Part shown: positions 1 to 8,125 of the stretch, piece after piece
How the letters are laid out: every line of letters starts with the position of its first letter
How positions within the stretch are numbered: the stretch's first letter is position 1
Source: Chrysiogenia bacterium
Lineage (GTDB): Bacteria > JAGRBM01
Direction: 5' to 3'
NCBI GenBank assembly: GCA_020434085.1
Contig: JAGRBM010000154.1
Coordinates: forward strand, 1 to 23,995
Length of the DNA: 23,995 bases
Made by a program: the position numbers and the translations under genes
Notes under the pieces: generated by a model
What the model saw: the letters and a program-made list of their open reading frames with translations, nothing else
What the model was told of the DNA's origin: nothing
Database searches by the model: none

Positions 1-480
1 GCCGCCGGGGTGGCGCACCAGGTTGATGGTCGGCGAGTAGAGGATGTTCGCCCCGATGGCTTTGGCCTCGGCGCCGATGGCGGCGTGGACGCGGCGCTCA
101 AGCTCCACGTCCCAGCTCGCCCCGCGGGCCATGGAAACCGGGAAGGCGGTGGTGAAGAGATTGGCCCCGCGCGAGGCACCCGTGGGCAGGAAGGGCGGAA
201 TGCCCAGCCGCTTGTTCACCCGCGAGGGCACGGGCATCACGATGAGCGCTGCTCCCACGGCGACTGCGCTGCGGGCCTCGGGCATGCTCATCTGGTCGAT
301 CTTTTCTTCGAGCGTGAGCCTGGAGAGCAGATCGGCCACGCGCTCCTCGACAGGGAGCGAGGCGTCCTTATAGGGAAGGGCCTCGTCGCCGGGTTTTGGC
401 GCGAGCATGTCCGCCAGCCGCGCGCAGTAACGGCGGTGGCGCGCAAGCGCCGCGCGGGCCAGGCGGGACTTGAGGCTCAT
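1..480 (-). CDS. Glycoside hydrolase family 3 (beta-glucosidase-like), N-terminal part, runs off left edge
   Basis: The minus frame is open from ATG at 480 to base 1, giving 160 residues of the N-terminal TIM-barrel domain of a GH3 enzyme. Seen: the family opening (LPYKDASLPVEERVADLLSR, then TLEEKIDQM; residues 35-64), then GIPPF, TTAFPVSMARGASWD and the EAKAIGANILYSPTINLVRHPGG block (138-160), which is the region before the catalytic domain's central motifs. Family knowledge: GH3 enzymes remove terminal beta-linked sugars by a retaining mechanism. The nucleophile Asp lies beyond the window, so activity cannot be judged. No signal peptide is visible; the N-terminus is Arg/Ala-rich. The ATG overlaps the stop of the upstream hydrolase gene (ATGA), which suggests coupled translation. 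Oddity: the segment matching the usual D-G-P-R-G substrate loop reads T-G-A-S-R-G (100-105), so the customary Asp is missing. Confidence 0.85.
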   Translation of the reverse strand, partial: MSLKSRLARAALARHRRYCARLADMLAPKPGDEALPYKDASLPVEERVADLLSRLTLEEKIDQMSMPEARSAVAVGAALIVMPVPSRVNKRLGIPPFLPTGASRGANLFTTAFPVSMARGASWDVELERRVHAAIGAEAKAIGANILYSPTINLVRHPGG

Positions 481-1265
481 CCCAGGAACTCCGCGATCAG
501 CGCGTTGGCCTCCTCGGCGCGGTCGAGCAGGAAGCCGTGGGCGGTATCGCCGAGCACTTCGAGCCGCGCGCCGGGAATGCCGCCGGCCAGGATGTCGGAA
601 TTGCGTGGCGGAACGAGCACGTCCCTGTCGCCGGTGATGACCAGGGTCTCGTGGGTGAACTCGCCAAGGCGCGGTTTCGTATCGTGGCCCATGATGGCGC
701 CCATCTGGTTCCTGAAGCCGCGCGCCGAGGGCGCAAAGCGAATGCCCAGGTCCACCATCTTCTCCATGAGGGAGGTCTCGGCGGCGATGGTCTCGTCGGT
801 AAAGAGCAGCCGCAGGTTGTCGCGGGCGATCTGTTCGCGGCTCTTTCCCTTGACCTGTGTCATCAGGGTGAGCACCTCGGCCGAGGGCGGCGCGTGATGG
901 GTGCCCGGCGTCGTTGCGCACAGCACGAGCTTGCGGACTCGTTCGGGATGATTGAGCGCCACGTGCTGGGCGATCATCCCGCCCATGGAGACGCCCACGA
1001 CGTGGGCGGACTCGATCCCCTCGGCGTCGAGAATGGCGGCGGCATCGGCAGCCATGTCGGCCATGGTCCAGGCCTCACCCGGCACGTCGGAATCGCCGAC
1101 GCCGCGGTTGTCGTAGACAATGGCCGTGTGCGACCCGGGGAAGTGTGCGAGCTGGGGGAACCACTGCTCCTTGGTACCGCCAAGGCCCATGATGAAGAGG
1201 ATCGGATCGCCCGATCCGTGGACTTCGTAGCTGAGTTCAACCTTGCCGTTGTGTGCATGAGGCAT
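477..1265 (-). CDS. Alpha/beta-fold hydrolase
   Basis: A 262-residue serine hydrolase with a complete apparent catalytic triad: Ser93 in GVSMGG, Asp215 in ITGDRDVLVP and His243 in GDTAHGF. The oxyanion-hole segment is near FIMGLGGTKEQW (25-35), and YDNRGVGDSD (51-60) is typical of the family. The start is set at ATG 1265 because a good ribosome site (GGAGG, 9 nt upstream) precedes it and the alignable sequence starts there. The frame stays open upstream to 1403, but that stretch is low-complexity Arg/Ala/Pro. The substrate is unknown; relatives include 3-oxoadipate enol-lactonase-like and other esterase or lyase enzymes, and nothing here picks one. Its stop overlaps the GH3 start by ATGA, so the two form an operon. 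Confidence 0.88.
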   Translation of the reverse strand: MPHAHNGKVELSYEVHGSGDPILFIMGLGGTKEQWFPQLAHFPGSHTAIVYDNRGVGDSDVPGEAWTMADMAADAAAILDAEGIESAHVVGVSMGGMIAQHVALNHPERVRKLVLCATTPGTHHAPPSAEVLTLMTQVKGKSREQIARDNLRLLFTDETIAAETSLMEKMVDLGIRFAPSARGFRNQMGAIMGHDTKPRLGEFTHETLVITGDRDVLVPPRNSDILAGGIPGARLEVLGDTAHGFLLDRAEEANALIAEFLG

Positions 1266-1446
1266 GGGCGCTTCCCTCCCCGGAGCGGTGCAGTCATCCA
1301 AGTAGAGCCCGCCGCCCGCCGGGCGGCAAGGCGCGCCGCGGCACCCCGGAGGCCCGCGACGCGCCGCGACAGGGGCGGGCGCGTGATTGAACTGAGAGCG
1401 CAAGGGGTTTTGGTGCTTTGGGCAAGATGCGGCAATTGTGACAGCA

Positions 1447-1488
1447 GAAAAAACCGCTTTTAGAGGGGCCTCAGATGGCCCAAAAGCG
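1447..1488 (-). terminator. Terminator-like hairpin on the minus strand upstream of pstS
   Basis: Read on the minus strand, CGCTTTT (1488-1482) and GGGCC (1481-1477) pair with GGCCC (1470-1466) and AAAAGCG (1461-1455). The loop is 6 nt and there is a 4-nt bulge at 1462-1465. The stem is followed by GG and six T (to 1447). This is an intrinsic-terminator layout for leftward transcripts. Read rightward, the following GATTTT is weak. It would stop antisense RNA leaving the pst promoter region before it enters the hydrolase/GH3 genes, or act as a leader attenuator for them. Confidence 0.55.
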
Positions 1489-1521
1489 CGATTTTCACCT
1501 TTCTCAGCGTCTTTACTCGCG

Positions 1522-1539
1522 CGTCACAATATCGTCACA
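1522..1539 (+). promoter_or_regulatory. Pho box upstream of pstS
   Basis: Two identical 7-bp direct repeats, CGTCACA, are separated by the AT-rich spacer ATAT, giving an 11-bp period. Known: PhoB binds tandem CTGTCAT-like 7-mers with a 4-bp A/T spacer at the position of the -35 element. The core TCA is kept in both halves. A weak -10 candidate, TTTAGT (1547-1552), lies 8 bp downstream. The box is 56 bp before the pstS start and fits autoregulation by the phoB gene in the same unit. Confidence 0.8.
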
Positions 1540-1594
1540 CTGCGCCTTTAGTTTTCGGCCACGATTCGCTCAGGCGAACAACGGAGGAAACAGC

Positions 1595-2584
1595 GTGAAA
1601 AAGGGTAATCAGAAATCGGGACTGATCGGTCGCCTGCTTGTCGTAGCGGCCGTTCTGGGTCTCACCGTGGCCACGGCTGCTCATGCAGTCGAGGTCGATA
1701 AGAATCTGCCTTCCTACAAGAAGGTCAGCGGCGTGAGCGGCAACCTCAATTCGATTGGTTCCGACACCCTGCTCAACCTGATGACGTTCTGGGCGGAGAA
1801 GTTCCGCGAGTCCTATCCGAACGTCAACATCGGCATCGAGGGCAAGGGCTCGAGCACCGCTCCCCCGGCGCTCATCGAGGGCACCTCGCAGCTTGGTCCC
1901 ATGTCCCGCAAGATGAAGGACAAGGAAGAAGACGCCTTCGAGAAGAAGTTCGGCTACAAGCCGACGCATCTGCGTGTGGCCGTTGACGCCCTGGCCGTCT
2001 TCGCCAACAAGGACAACCCGATCGAGTGCCTCTCGCTCGAGCAGGTGGACGCCATCTTCTCGAAGACCCAGAAGATGGGTCACTCGCCGATCAACACCTG
2101 GGGCGAGGCCGGTCTCAAGGGTGACTGGGCCAAGCGCCCCATCAGCCTCTACGGCCGCAACAGCGCCTCGGGCACCTACGGCTTCTTCAAGAAGAAAGCC
2201 CTGGGCAAGGGTGACTACCGCGACACCGTCAAGGAACAGCCCGGCAGCGCTGCCGTTGTGCAGTCGGTCGCCGTCGAACGCTACGCCATTGGCTACAGCG
2301 GCATCGGCTATGCCACGCCCGACGTGAAGGCCGTTCCCCTGGCGAAGAAGGCCGGAGAGACCTGCTACGCGGCCAACGCCGAGAACGCCTTCTCGGGTCA
2401 CTACCCGCTGGCGCGCTACCTGTACGTCTACGTGAACAAGGCCCCGGGCAAGCCGGTCGACAAGCTCACCGCCGAGCTGCTTCGCCTGGTTCTTTCGAAG
2501 GAAGGTCAGGAAATCGTGGTCAAGGACGGTTACTACCCGCTCAACGCCAAGATCGCCGCCGAAGAGCTGGAACTGCTCAAGTAA
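1595..2584 (+). CDS. pstS: Phosphate ABC transporter, periplasmic phosphate-binding protein PstS
   Basis: A 329-residue secreted phosphate receptor. The start is GTG 1595, chosen because GGAGG (1583-1587) sits 7 nt upstream and translation then opens with a classic signal peptide: KK near the start, a hydrophobic core [15 protein letters not shown], and a cleavage site after AHA at about residue 31. A longer in-frame start at 1475 would bury this and lie upstream of the Pho box. The mature protein has the PstS/PBP-like pattern: [16 protein letters not shown] early, [23 protein letters not shown] for the anion pocket, then the [13 protein letters not shown] loop in the second lobe and a C-terminal [19 protein letters not shown]. 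It captures phosphate and delivers it to PstCA. It is first in the pst-pho unit, directly after the Pho box. Confidence 0.95.
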   Translation: MKKGNQKSGLIGRLLVVAAVLGLTVATAAHAVEVDKNLPSYKKVSGVSGNLNSIGSDTLLNLMTFWAEKFRESYPNVNIGIEGKGSSTAPPALIEGTSQLGPMSRKMKDKEEDAFEKKFGYKPTHLRVAVDALAVFANKDNPIECLSLEQVDAIFSKTQKMGHSPINTWGEAGLKGDWAKRPISLYGRNSASGTYGFFKKKALGKGDYRDTVKEQPGSAAVVQSVAVERYAIGYSGIGYATPDVKAVPLAKKAGETCYAANAENAFSGHYPLARYLYVYVNKAPGKPVDKLTAELLRLVLSKEGQEIVVKDGYYPLNAKIAAEELELLK

Positions 2585-2654
2585 ACGGGCAGAATCTTCA
2601 GCATCAGGTTCAGCCGGCTTGATGCCCGGTGCGAAAGTGAAGCAAGCGAGCAAC

Positions 2655-4997
2655 ATGAGCACGGCACCACTGGCTGACAAGCCTGAACAGAACAACGCGG
2701 GGGCCCCGGATTCGCCAGAACCCGGGGCCCCCGTTACTATTGCCGACAGCGAAAGTCCCGGTGGGAACATGGACCCTTCACCCAAACCCTGGCGCACCGC
2801 CGCATCCCGTCTGGCAGCCGACAGCGCCGCGCGCTACGTCGTCACCGGCGGCGGTATCACGGTCATCGCGGCGATCATGGCGATCATGCTGGTGATCGCC
2901 ATCGAGACCATGCCGCTGTTCTTCGCGGCCAAGGCAGCGATCCTTGGCGGCGGTTTGAGCGACCCGGGCGGCGCGGTGCTGGCCCTGGGCGCCGACGAGC
3001 ACCGCAGCCACATCTACTCCGTTACCAAAGACGGCATTCGTGTCGAGACCATCGACGGAGAGCCCGTCGCAATGGATAACCTGCTCCCCGATCTCGAGGG
3101 CGCGCAGATCATCGCCGCCTCCGAGCCCCGGCACGGCCACTTCGCACTGGGGCTGAGCGACGGTCGCGTTCTGCCCGTGAGCGTGGATTTCAAGATCTCC
3201 TTCGACGAGAACACGAATCGCATCGTCGTTCCGAGCATTGAATACGAAGACTTCATCCCCATGGCCGAGCCCGGCGAGGGCATCAACAAGCTGGCCTGGG
3301 TTTTTTCAGAGGGCGTTCGCGTCGCGGCTGTTGCGGCTGCTGACGGAAAGCTCAAGATCGAAAAGCTCATCATTGAAGAGAGCGACTTCGGCGGCGGCGA
3401 CGTCGAAGAATACGAACAGGAATTCGAGGAAGGCTGGGAAGGACAGATCACCTCCCTGGCTGCCGACGATCGCGGCGATGATCTGATCGTCGGCACCAGT
3501 TCGGGCAAGATGTACCGCGTCGACCTGCGCGACCCCGAGGACATGGCGTTCTCCGGCGTCGCCATTGCGGGTAGCCGGCTGAGCGACCCGGTCACCGCGC
3601 TGGGCTACGTTTTCGGCGGTCTGACCCTGGTGGCCGGTGCCGAGTCGGGCCGCGTGAGCACCTGGCAGATCCTTCGGCGCGAATCCGGCGGCTTTGGATT
3701 CGTGCACATGTATGACTACGAGCCGCACGACGCGCCGGTCATCGCCTTTGCGCCCTCGCTGCGCAACAAGAGCTTCCTGACCGCCGATGCGCAGGGCAGC
3801 GTGCACCTCAACCACGGCACCACGGGCAAGACCCAGTGGGAGGGCGAAAACGTCATCAGTGAAGTGAGCGCGCTCGCCTTTGCGCCGAAGTACGACGGCT
3901 TCCTTGTCGCAGGCAGCAGCGGCGCCATCCAGAACTGGGCGCTCGATGACCCGCACCCCGAGGTCTCCTGGAGCACGCTTTTCGGCAAGGTCCAGTACGA
4001 GGGCTACACCGAGGCGGCCTATTCCTGGCAGTCGAGTTCCGCCTCCCAGGACTTCGAACCCAAGTTCTCCCTGACGCCGCTGATCTTCGGCACGCTCAAG
4101 GGCACGTTCTACGCGCTGCTCTTTGCCGTGCCGATTGCGCTCATGGCGGCGCTCTATGCCTCGCAGTTCATGAACCCCGGACTCAAGAGCTATCTCAAGC
4201 CGACCATCGAGATCATGGCAGCCGTGCCCAGCGTGGTAATCGGCTTCCTGGCAGGCCTGTGGCTCGCGCCCGTGCTCGAGGGCGTGGTGCCCGCGGTGCT
4301 CGGCGCGTTCGTTGTCTTCCCGGTGGTGATTCTCTCGGGCTTCTTCGCCTGGCAGAAGGCGCCGGTTGCCTGGAAGCGTCTGGTGCCTGCGGGCCGCGAG
4401 ATGTATCTGGTGTTGCCGCTGGTGTTCGTGGGGACGCTGATTGCCATCGGCTTTGGCGCGCTGATCGAGAGCAGCCTGATGGGCGGCGATTTCCGCGAAT
4501 GGCTGCTGAGTGCCATGGGCGTGAACTACGACCAGCGCAACTCGCTGGTGATTGGTATCGCCATGGGCTTTGCCGTCATCCCCATCATCTTCACCATTGC
4601 CGAGGATGCCATCACCAACGTGCCCCCGCATCTTGGAGCCGGCTCTCTGGCGCTGGGGGCAACGCCCTGGCAGACGGCGATTCGCATTGTGATGCCCACG
4701 GCGAGCCCCGGCGTGTTCTCGGCGATCATGATCGGCCTGGGACGCGCGGTGGGCGAGACGATGATCGTGCTCATGGCCACCGGCAACACGCCGATCATGG
4801 ACCTCTCGATCTTCAACGGCTTTCGCGCCCTCTCGGCGACGATCGCAGTGGAACTTCCCGAGGCGCCCCACGGCGGCACGCACTACCGCGTGCTGTTCCT
4901 GATGGCGCTGATCCTCTTCATCATGACGTTCTTCGTCAACACCGCCGCCGAAGCAATTCGTCTGCGGCTGCGAAAGAAGTATCAGGCTTATGCGTAA
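2655..4997 (+). CDS. pstC: Phosphate ABC transporter permease PstC, with large beta-propeller-like insertion
   Basis: One of two membrane subunits of the Pst importer. From ATG 2655 it is 780 residues, far longer than the roughly 300-residue classical PstC. Order: Pro/Ala-rich N-tail (1-55), TM1 (about 62-90), about 370 extracytoplasmic residues with WD-like strands (for example VSALAFAPKYDGFLVAGSSGAIQNWALD), then the multi-span permease core from about 470. The coupling-loop motif is GAGSLALGATPWQTAIRIVMPTASPG. Large PstC proteins of this kind are known in proteobacteria. The start is uncertain: ATG 2622, ATG 2655 and ATG 2769 are in frame and none has a strong ribosome site. The choice matters because a GC hairpin (2699-2732) would be coding or leader accordingly. 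The gene overlaps pstA by 8 nt. Confidence 0.9.
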   Translation: MSTAPLADKPEQNNAGAPDSPEPGAPVTIADSESPGGNMDPSPKPWRTAASRLAADSAARYVVTGGGITVIAAIMAIMLVIAIETMPLFFAAKAAILGGGLSDPGGAVLALGADEHRSHIYSVTKDGIRVETIDGEPVAMDNLLPDLEGAQIIAASEPRHGHFALGLSDGRVLPVSVDFKISFDENTNRIVVPSIEYEDFIPMAEPGEGINKLAWVFSEGVRVAAVAAADGKLKIEKLIIEESDFGGGDVEEYEQEFEEGWEGQITSLAADDRGDDLIVGTSSGKMYRVDLRDPEDMAFSGVAIAGSRLSDPVTALGYVFGGLTLVAGAESGRVSTWQILRRESGGFGFVHMYDYEPHDAPVIAFAPSLRNKSFLTADAQGSVHLNHGTTGKTQWEGENVISEVSALAFAPKYDGFLVAGSSGAIQNWALDDPHPEVSWSTLFGKVQYEGYTEAAYSWQSSSASQDFEPKFSLTPLIFGTLKGTFYALLFAVPIALMAALYASQFMNPGLKSYLKPTIEIMAAVPSVVIGFLAGLWLAPVLEGVVPAVLGAFVVFPVVILSGFFAWQKAPVAWKRLVPAGREMYLVLPLVFVGTLIAIGFGALIESSLMGGDFREWLLSAMGVNYDQRNSLVIGIAMGFAVIPIIFTIAEDAITNVPPHLGAGSLALGATPWQTAIRIVMPTASPGVFSAIMIGLGRAVGETMIVLMATGNTPIMDLSIFNGFRALSATIAVELPEAPHGGTHYRVLFLMALILFIMTFFVNTAAEAIRLRLRKKYQAYA
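2699..2732 (+). promoter_or_regulatory. Strong GC hairpin between pstS and the pstC membrane domain
   Basis: GGGGGCCCCGG (2699-2709) pairs perfectly with CCGGGGCCCCC (2722-2732) across a 12-nt loop. No T-run follows, so it is not a standard terminator. It lies 115 nt after the pstS stop, either inside the low-complexity 5' end of pstC or, if translation starts at ATG 2769, in the untranslated spacer. Inference: a stabiliser of pstS mRNA or an attenuator keeping permease expression below that of the binding protein. Confidence 0.55.
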
Positions 4998-6594
4998 GTT
5001 CTTTCAAAGCGGCGAGCCCTTTGTCTGGCTGACCGGCGGGTCGCTGGCCTTCTGCCTGCTGATCGTGGGTTTCCTGATGTATCTGATCGCGAGCAAGGCG
5101 CTGGTGTATTTCTGGCCCTCGGATGTCGCGCGCATCGAGATGAGAGATGGCAATGTTACCCTGGGTGAGATCGTCGAGCGCGAACAGATCCCGGTGGCCG
5201 ACACCGACGGCAAGAAGATCGTCCACCGCATCAAGGTCAAGCGCGGCAACCGCGACGTCTACGGTCAGGACTTCATCTGGCTGGACGAAGAAGAGATCAA
5301 GGATGTCAGCTACCCCGAAGACATCGTCACCGTCGAGCGCCGCGAGTGGGGCAACTTCTACGGTGAGTGGAAGGGGATTGCCGAGGGCGGCGAGATTCAC
5401 GAGGCCGGCTGGAATGACCTCCAGAAAGACATCGACGCCGCCTTCGCCCTGCACGAGCGCGTGCAGGAGATTGCCCGTATCGATATCGGCAAGCTCAACA
5501 AGAAGATCGAGGACGTCGCCATCGAGCTGCGCGTTCTTGAAGACAGCGGTGTGACCACCGGCGCAAAAGTCGAGGCGCTCGAGAACAAGAAGCGTGAACT
5601 CGAACACGAGAGCCAGGCGGTTCAGGGCGAGCTGGCGAAAATGCGGACATCCATCACAAGTGCGATGGCCATGGTCACTGTCGACGGGCGCGATCGCGAG
5701 CTGCCCATGATGGGCGTCGTGCACGCCTACCGCCCCAACGCCATGGGCTTTGTCGGCAAGGCCGGTTTCTACGTGATGAAGTTCTGGGAGTTCATCTTCC
5801 ACGAACCGCGTGAGTCCAACACCGAGGGCGGCGTTTTCCCGGCGATTTTCGGTACCGTCGTGATGGTGTTCATCATGACGCTCATCGTGACGCCGTTCGG
5901 AATCCTCGCAGCGTTTTACCTGCGCGAGTATGCCAGACAGGGCGTAATGGTGAGCATCGTGCGCATTGCGGTGAACAACCTGGCGGGCGTGCCCTCCATC
6001 GTCTTCGGCGTGTTCGGTCTGGGCTTCTTTATCTACGCGGTGGGCTCGGGCATCGACCACACCTTCTTTGCCGACCGGCTGCCCACACCGACCTTCGGCA
6101 CCGGCGGCGTGCTCTGGGCCTCACTCACCCTGGCCCTGCTCACCGTGCCGGTCGTCATCGTCGCGACCGAGGAGGGCCTGGCGGGAATTCCCACCGGCAT
6201 TCGCGAGGGCTCGCTGGCCCTTGGCGCAACGAAATTCGAGACCACCTGGCGCGTGGTGCTCCCCGCGGTGGCGCCTTCGATGCTCACGGGCCTGATTCTG
6301 GCCATTGCCCGCGCCGCGGGAGAGGTGGCGCCGCTCATGCTCACGGGCGTTGTGAAGCTCGCGCCCTCGCTGCCGATCAACGGGATCTTCCCCTACGTCC
6401 ATCTCGACCAGAAATTCATGCACCTGGGGTTCCACATCTATGACGTGGGATTCCAGTCGCCCAATGTCGATGCCGCGCGCCCGATGGTCTACGCGGCCTC
6501 GTTCCTGCTGCTCATCATTGTTGTTGTGCTCAACCTCGCCGCCATTCAGATGCGCAACTACCTGCGCAAGCGCTATGCGCTCTCGGCGGTGTAA
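4990..6594 (+). CDS. pstA: Phosphate ABC transporter permease PstA, with extracytoplasmic coiled coil
   Basis: The second Pst membrane subunit, 534 residues against roughly 300 for classical PstA. Seen: TM1 at about 14-38; about 240 extracytoplasmic residues, including a likely coiled coil at about 162-220 rich in Glu/Lys heptads (IGKLNKKIEDVAIELRVLED and on to GELAKM); then the permease core from about 285. The core includes NNLAGVPSIVFGVFGLGFF, typical of PstA, and the coupling loop IPTGIREGSLALGATKFETTWRVVLPAVAPS. ATG 4990 overlaps the pstC stop by 8 nt (ATGCGTAA), implying coupled, stoichiometric translation with PstC. Extended PstC and PstA occur together, so their outer domains may contact each other or PstS; that is inference. 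Confidence 0.93.
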   Translation: MRKFFQSGEPFVWLTGGSLAFCLLIVGFLMYLIASKALVYFWPSDVARIEMRDGNVTLGEIVEREQIPVADTDGKKIVHRIKVKRGNRDVYGQDFIWLDEEEIKDVSYPEDIVTVERREWGNFYGEWKGIAEGGEIHEAGWNDLQKDIDAAFALHERVQEIARIDIGKLNKKIEDVAIELRVLEDSGVTTGAKVEALENKKRELEHESQAVQGELAKMRTSITSAMAMVTVDGRDRELPMMGVVHAYRPNAMGFVGKAGFYVMKFWEFIFHEPRESNTEGGVFPAIFGTVVMVFIMTLIVTPFGILAAFYLREYARQGVMVSIVRIAVNNLAGVPSIVFGVFGLGFFIYAVGSGIDHTFFADRLPTPTFGTGGVLWASLTLALLTVPVVIVATEEGLAGIPTGIREGSLALGATKFETTWRVVLPAVAPSMLTGLILAIARAAGEVAPLMLTGVVKLAPSLPINGIFPYVHLDQKFMHLGFHIYDVGFQSPNVDAARPMVYAASFLLLIIVVVLNLAAIQMRNYLRKRYALSAV

Positions 6595-6614
6595 CGAAGT
6601 AATCGAGGGATATC

Positions 6615-7430
6615 ATGTCTTCAGTCGAAGCCGCACTCAAAGGAAACCGCTCCGGGGGCAAGAATGCCGCCGAGCACAAGACTGCCATCGAAGTGGGCAA
6701 CGTCGAGATGTACTATGGCGAAAAGCGCGCGCTTCATGGGATCACCTTCGACATTCCCGATCGTCAGGTGACGGCCTTCATCGGCCCGTCGGGCTGTGGC
6801 AAGTCCACCCTGCTTCGCTGCTTCAACCGGATGAACGACCTGGTCGAGGGCGCCCGCGTGGTCGGCAAGATCAACATCCACGGCAACGACATCTACCACC
6901 CCGACACGGACGTGACCGAGCTGCGCCGCCGGGTGGGCATGGTGTTCCAGAAGCCCAATCCCTTTCCCAAATCGGTCTATGAGAACATTGCCTACGGGCC
7001 GCGCATCCTGGGGGAGACGAACAAGGCGAAAATCGACGAGCTGGTCGAGAAAAGCCTGATGGCCGCCGGGCTGTGGAAGGAAGTGAAGGACCGCCTCAAC
7101 GACAGCGCGCTGGGCCTCTCCGGCGGCCAGCACCAGCGCCTGTGCATCGCCCGGGCCATCGCTGTCGAGCCCGAGGTCCTGCTCATGGACGAGCCCTGCT
7201 CGGCCCTCGACCCCCTTGCGACGACCAAGGTTGAAGACCTGATCGAAGACCTGAAAAACGACTATACTATCGTGATCGTGACTCACAACATGCAGCAGGC
7301 CGCGCGCGTCTCCGACTATACGGCGTTCTTCTACATCGGTGAGCTGATCGAGTTCAACGAGACAAAGACGCTGTTCACCACTCCGTCAAAGGCGCAGACG
7401 GAAGACTACATTACGGGGCGATTCGGTTGA
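6615..7430 (+). CDS. pstB: Phosphate ABC transporter ATP-binding protein PstB
   Basis: The 271-residue ATPase that powers the Pst importer on the cytoplasmic face. Motifs: Walker [10 protein letters not shown] (57-65), Q-loop Gln112 in [19 protein letters not shown] (a PstB hallmark), signature [14 protein letters not shown] (168-181; most PstB have Q where His173 stands), Walker [13 protein letters not shown] with catalytic Glu193, and switch His224 in [18 protein letters not shown]. The start is ATG 6615, with GAGGG about 7 nt upstream and a 20-nt gap after pstA. Length is normal for the family. Its stop shares a base with the phoU start (TGATG). Confidence 0.97.
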   Translation: MSSVEAALKGNRSGGKNAAEHKTAIEVGNVEMYYGEKRALHGITFDIPDRQVTAFIGPSGCGKSTLLRCFNRMNDLVEGARVVGKINIHGNDIYHPDTDVTELRRRVGMVFQKPNPFPKSVYENIAYGPRILGETNKAKIDELVEKSLMAAGLWKEVKDRLNDSALGLSGGQHQRLCIARAIAVEPEVLLMDEPCSALDPLATTKVEDLIEDLKNDYTIVIVTHNMQQAARVSDYTAFFYIGELIEFNETKTLFTTPSKAQTEDYITGRFG

Positions 7431-8125
7431 TGGAAACATTGCAGAAAAAAGAGCATACCGATCGGCACTACGAGGCCGACCTCATCCACCTTCGCGAACG
7501 TGTCCTGGCCATGGGCGCGCGCGTCGAGCGTATGATCGGCGGCACCATGCGCGCCCTCGTTCAGCGCGACGAAGACCTGGCCAACGAAATGATGGAACTC
7601 GACAGCGAAGTCGACCGCGACGAGAGCGAAATCGACGAGCTGTGTCTGAACCTGCTGGCCAAGCGCCAGCCGGTGGCCAGCGACCTGCGCTTCATCACCC
7701 TGTGCATGAAGATTGTCACCGACCTCGAGCGCATGGGCGATCTCTCGGTCAACATTGCCGAGCGTACCCATGAGCTGATGCGCGAACCGTTGCTCAAGCC
7801 GCTCATCGACCTGCCTCGCATGGCCGAGCTGGCCCAGGCCATGGTCCACGGCGCGCTGGACGCCCTTGTCGCAAAAGATGTAAAAAAGGCGGAGGAGATC
7901 CTGGAGTCCGACGACAAGGTCGACAAGCTCAACGAACAGATCTTCCGCGAGCTGATCACCTACATCATCGAAGATTCCAATGCCGCGCGGCGTGCAATCA
8001 GCCTGCTGTTCGTCTCGAAATACCTCGAGCGGATCGGCGACCACGCCACCAACATCGCAGAAATGGTAATTTTCTGGGCCGAAGGACAGGACATCCGCCA
8101 CGGTGCGGGTGCAAACCGCGAATGA
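7430..8125 (+). CDS. phoU: Phosphate signalling regulator PhoU
   Basis: A 231-residue, all-helical cytoplasmic protein with two PhoU repeats. Each carries the metal-cluster type motif: DLERMGDLSVNIAE in the first half and YLERIGDHATNIAEMV in the second. Known role: PhoU links the transport state of PstSCAB to PhoR and keeps PhoR from activating PhoB when phosphate is plentiful. The start is taken as ATG 7430, which overlaps the pstB TGA by one base; an in-frame TTG lies one codon earlier. The stop overlaps the phoB start as ATGA. Its place between transporter and two-component genes matches its adaptor role. Confidence 0.96.
   Translation: METLQKKEHTDRHYEADLIHLRERVLAMGARVERMIGGTMRALVQRDEDLANEMMELDSEVDRDESEIDELCLNLLAKRQPVASDLRFITLCMKIVTDLERMGDLSVNIAERTHELMREPLLKPLIDLPRMAELAQAMVHGALDALVAKDVKKAEEILESDDKVDKLNEQIFRELITYIIEDSNAARRAISLLFVSKYLERIGDHATNIAEMVIFWAEGQDIRHGAGANRE

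Larger units (their letters stand above)
1266..1594. other. Divergent intergenic region between hydrolase and pstS
   Basis: This 329-bp stretch holds no convincing gene. It contains the minus-oriented terminator-like hairpin (1447-1488), the Pho box (1522-1539), a possible -10 near 1547-1552 and the pstS ribosome site. Open frames cross it on both strands, but they are low complexity and lack family similarity. A promoter for the hydrolase/GH3 pair should lie at about 1266-1440 on the minus strand, but I see no clear -35/-10 pair. Confidence 0.6.

Noticed and set aside
1438-1444. Single Pho half-site (CTGTCAC on the minus strand) ahead of the hydrolase gene
   Set aside because: No second 7-mer at 11-bp spacing, so it does not form a Pho box.
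10-1463. Long plus-strand open frames (10-897, 537-1463)
   Set aside because: They lie opposite the GH3 and alpha/beta hydrolase genes, have low-complexity Arg/Gly/His-rich translations and no family motif.
1535-2797. 420-codon minus-strand frame opposite pstS
   Set aside because: Antisense shadow of a certain gene; repetitive Val/Leu/Gly/Asp composition typical of GC-rich complement frames.
3306-6060. Long minus-strand frames opposite pstC and pstA (525 and 374 codons)
   Set aside because: His/Arg/Glu-rich shadows without domains; the plus-strand proteins are clearly real.
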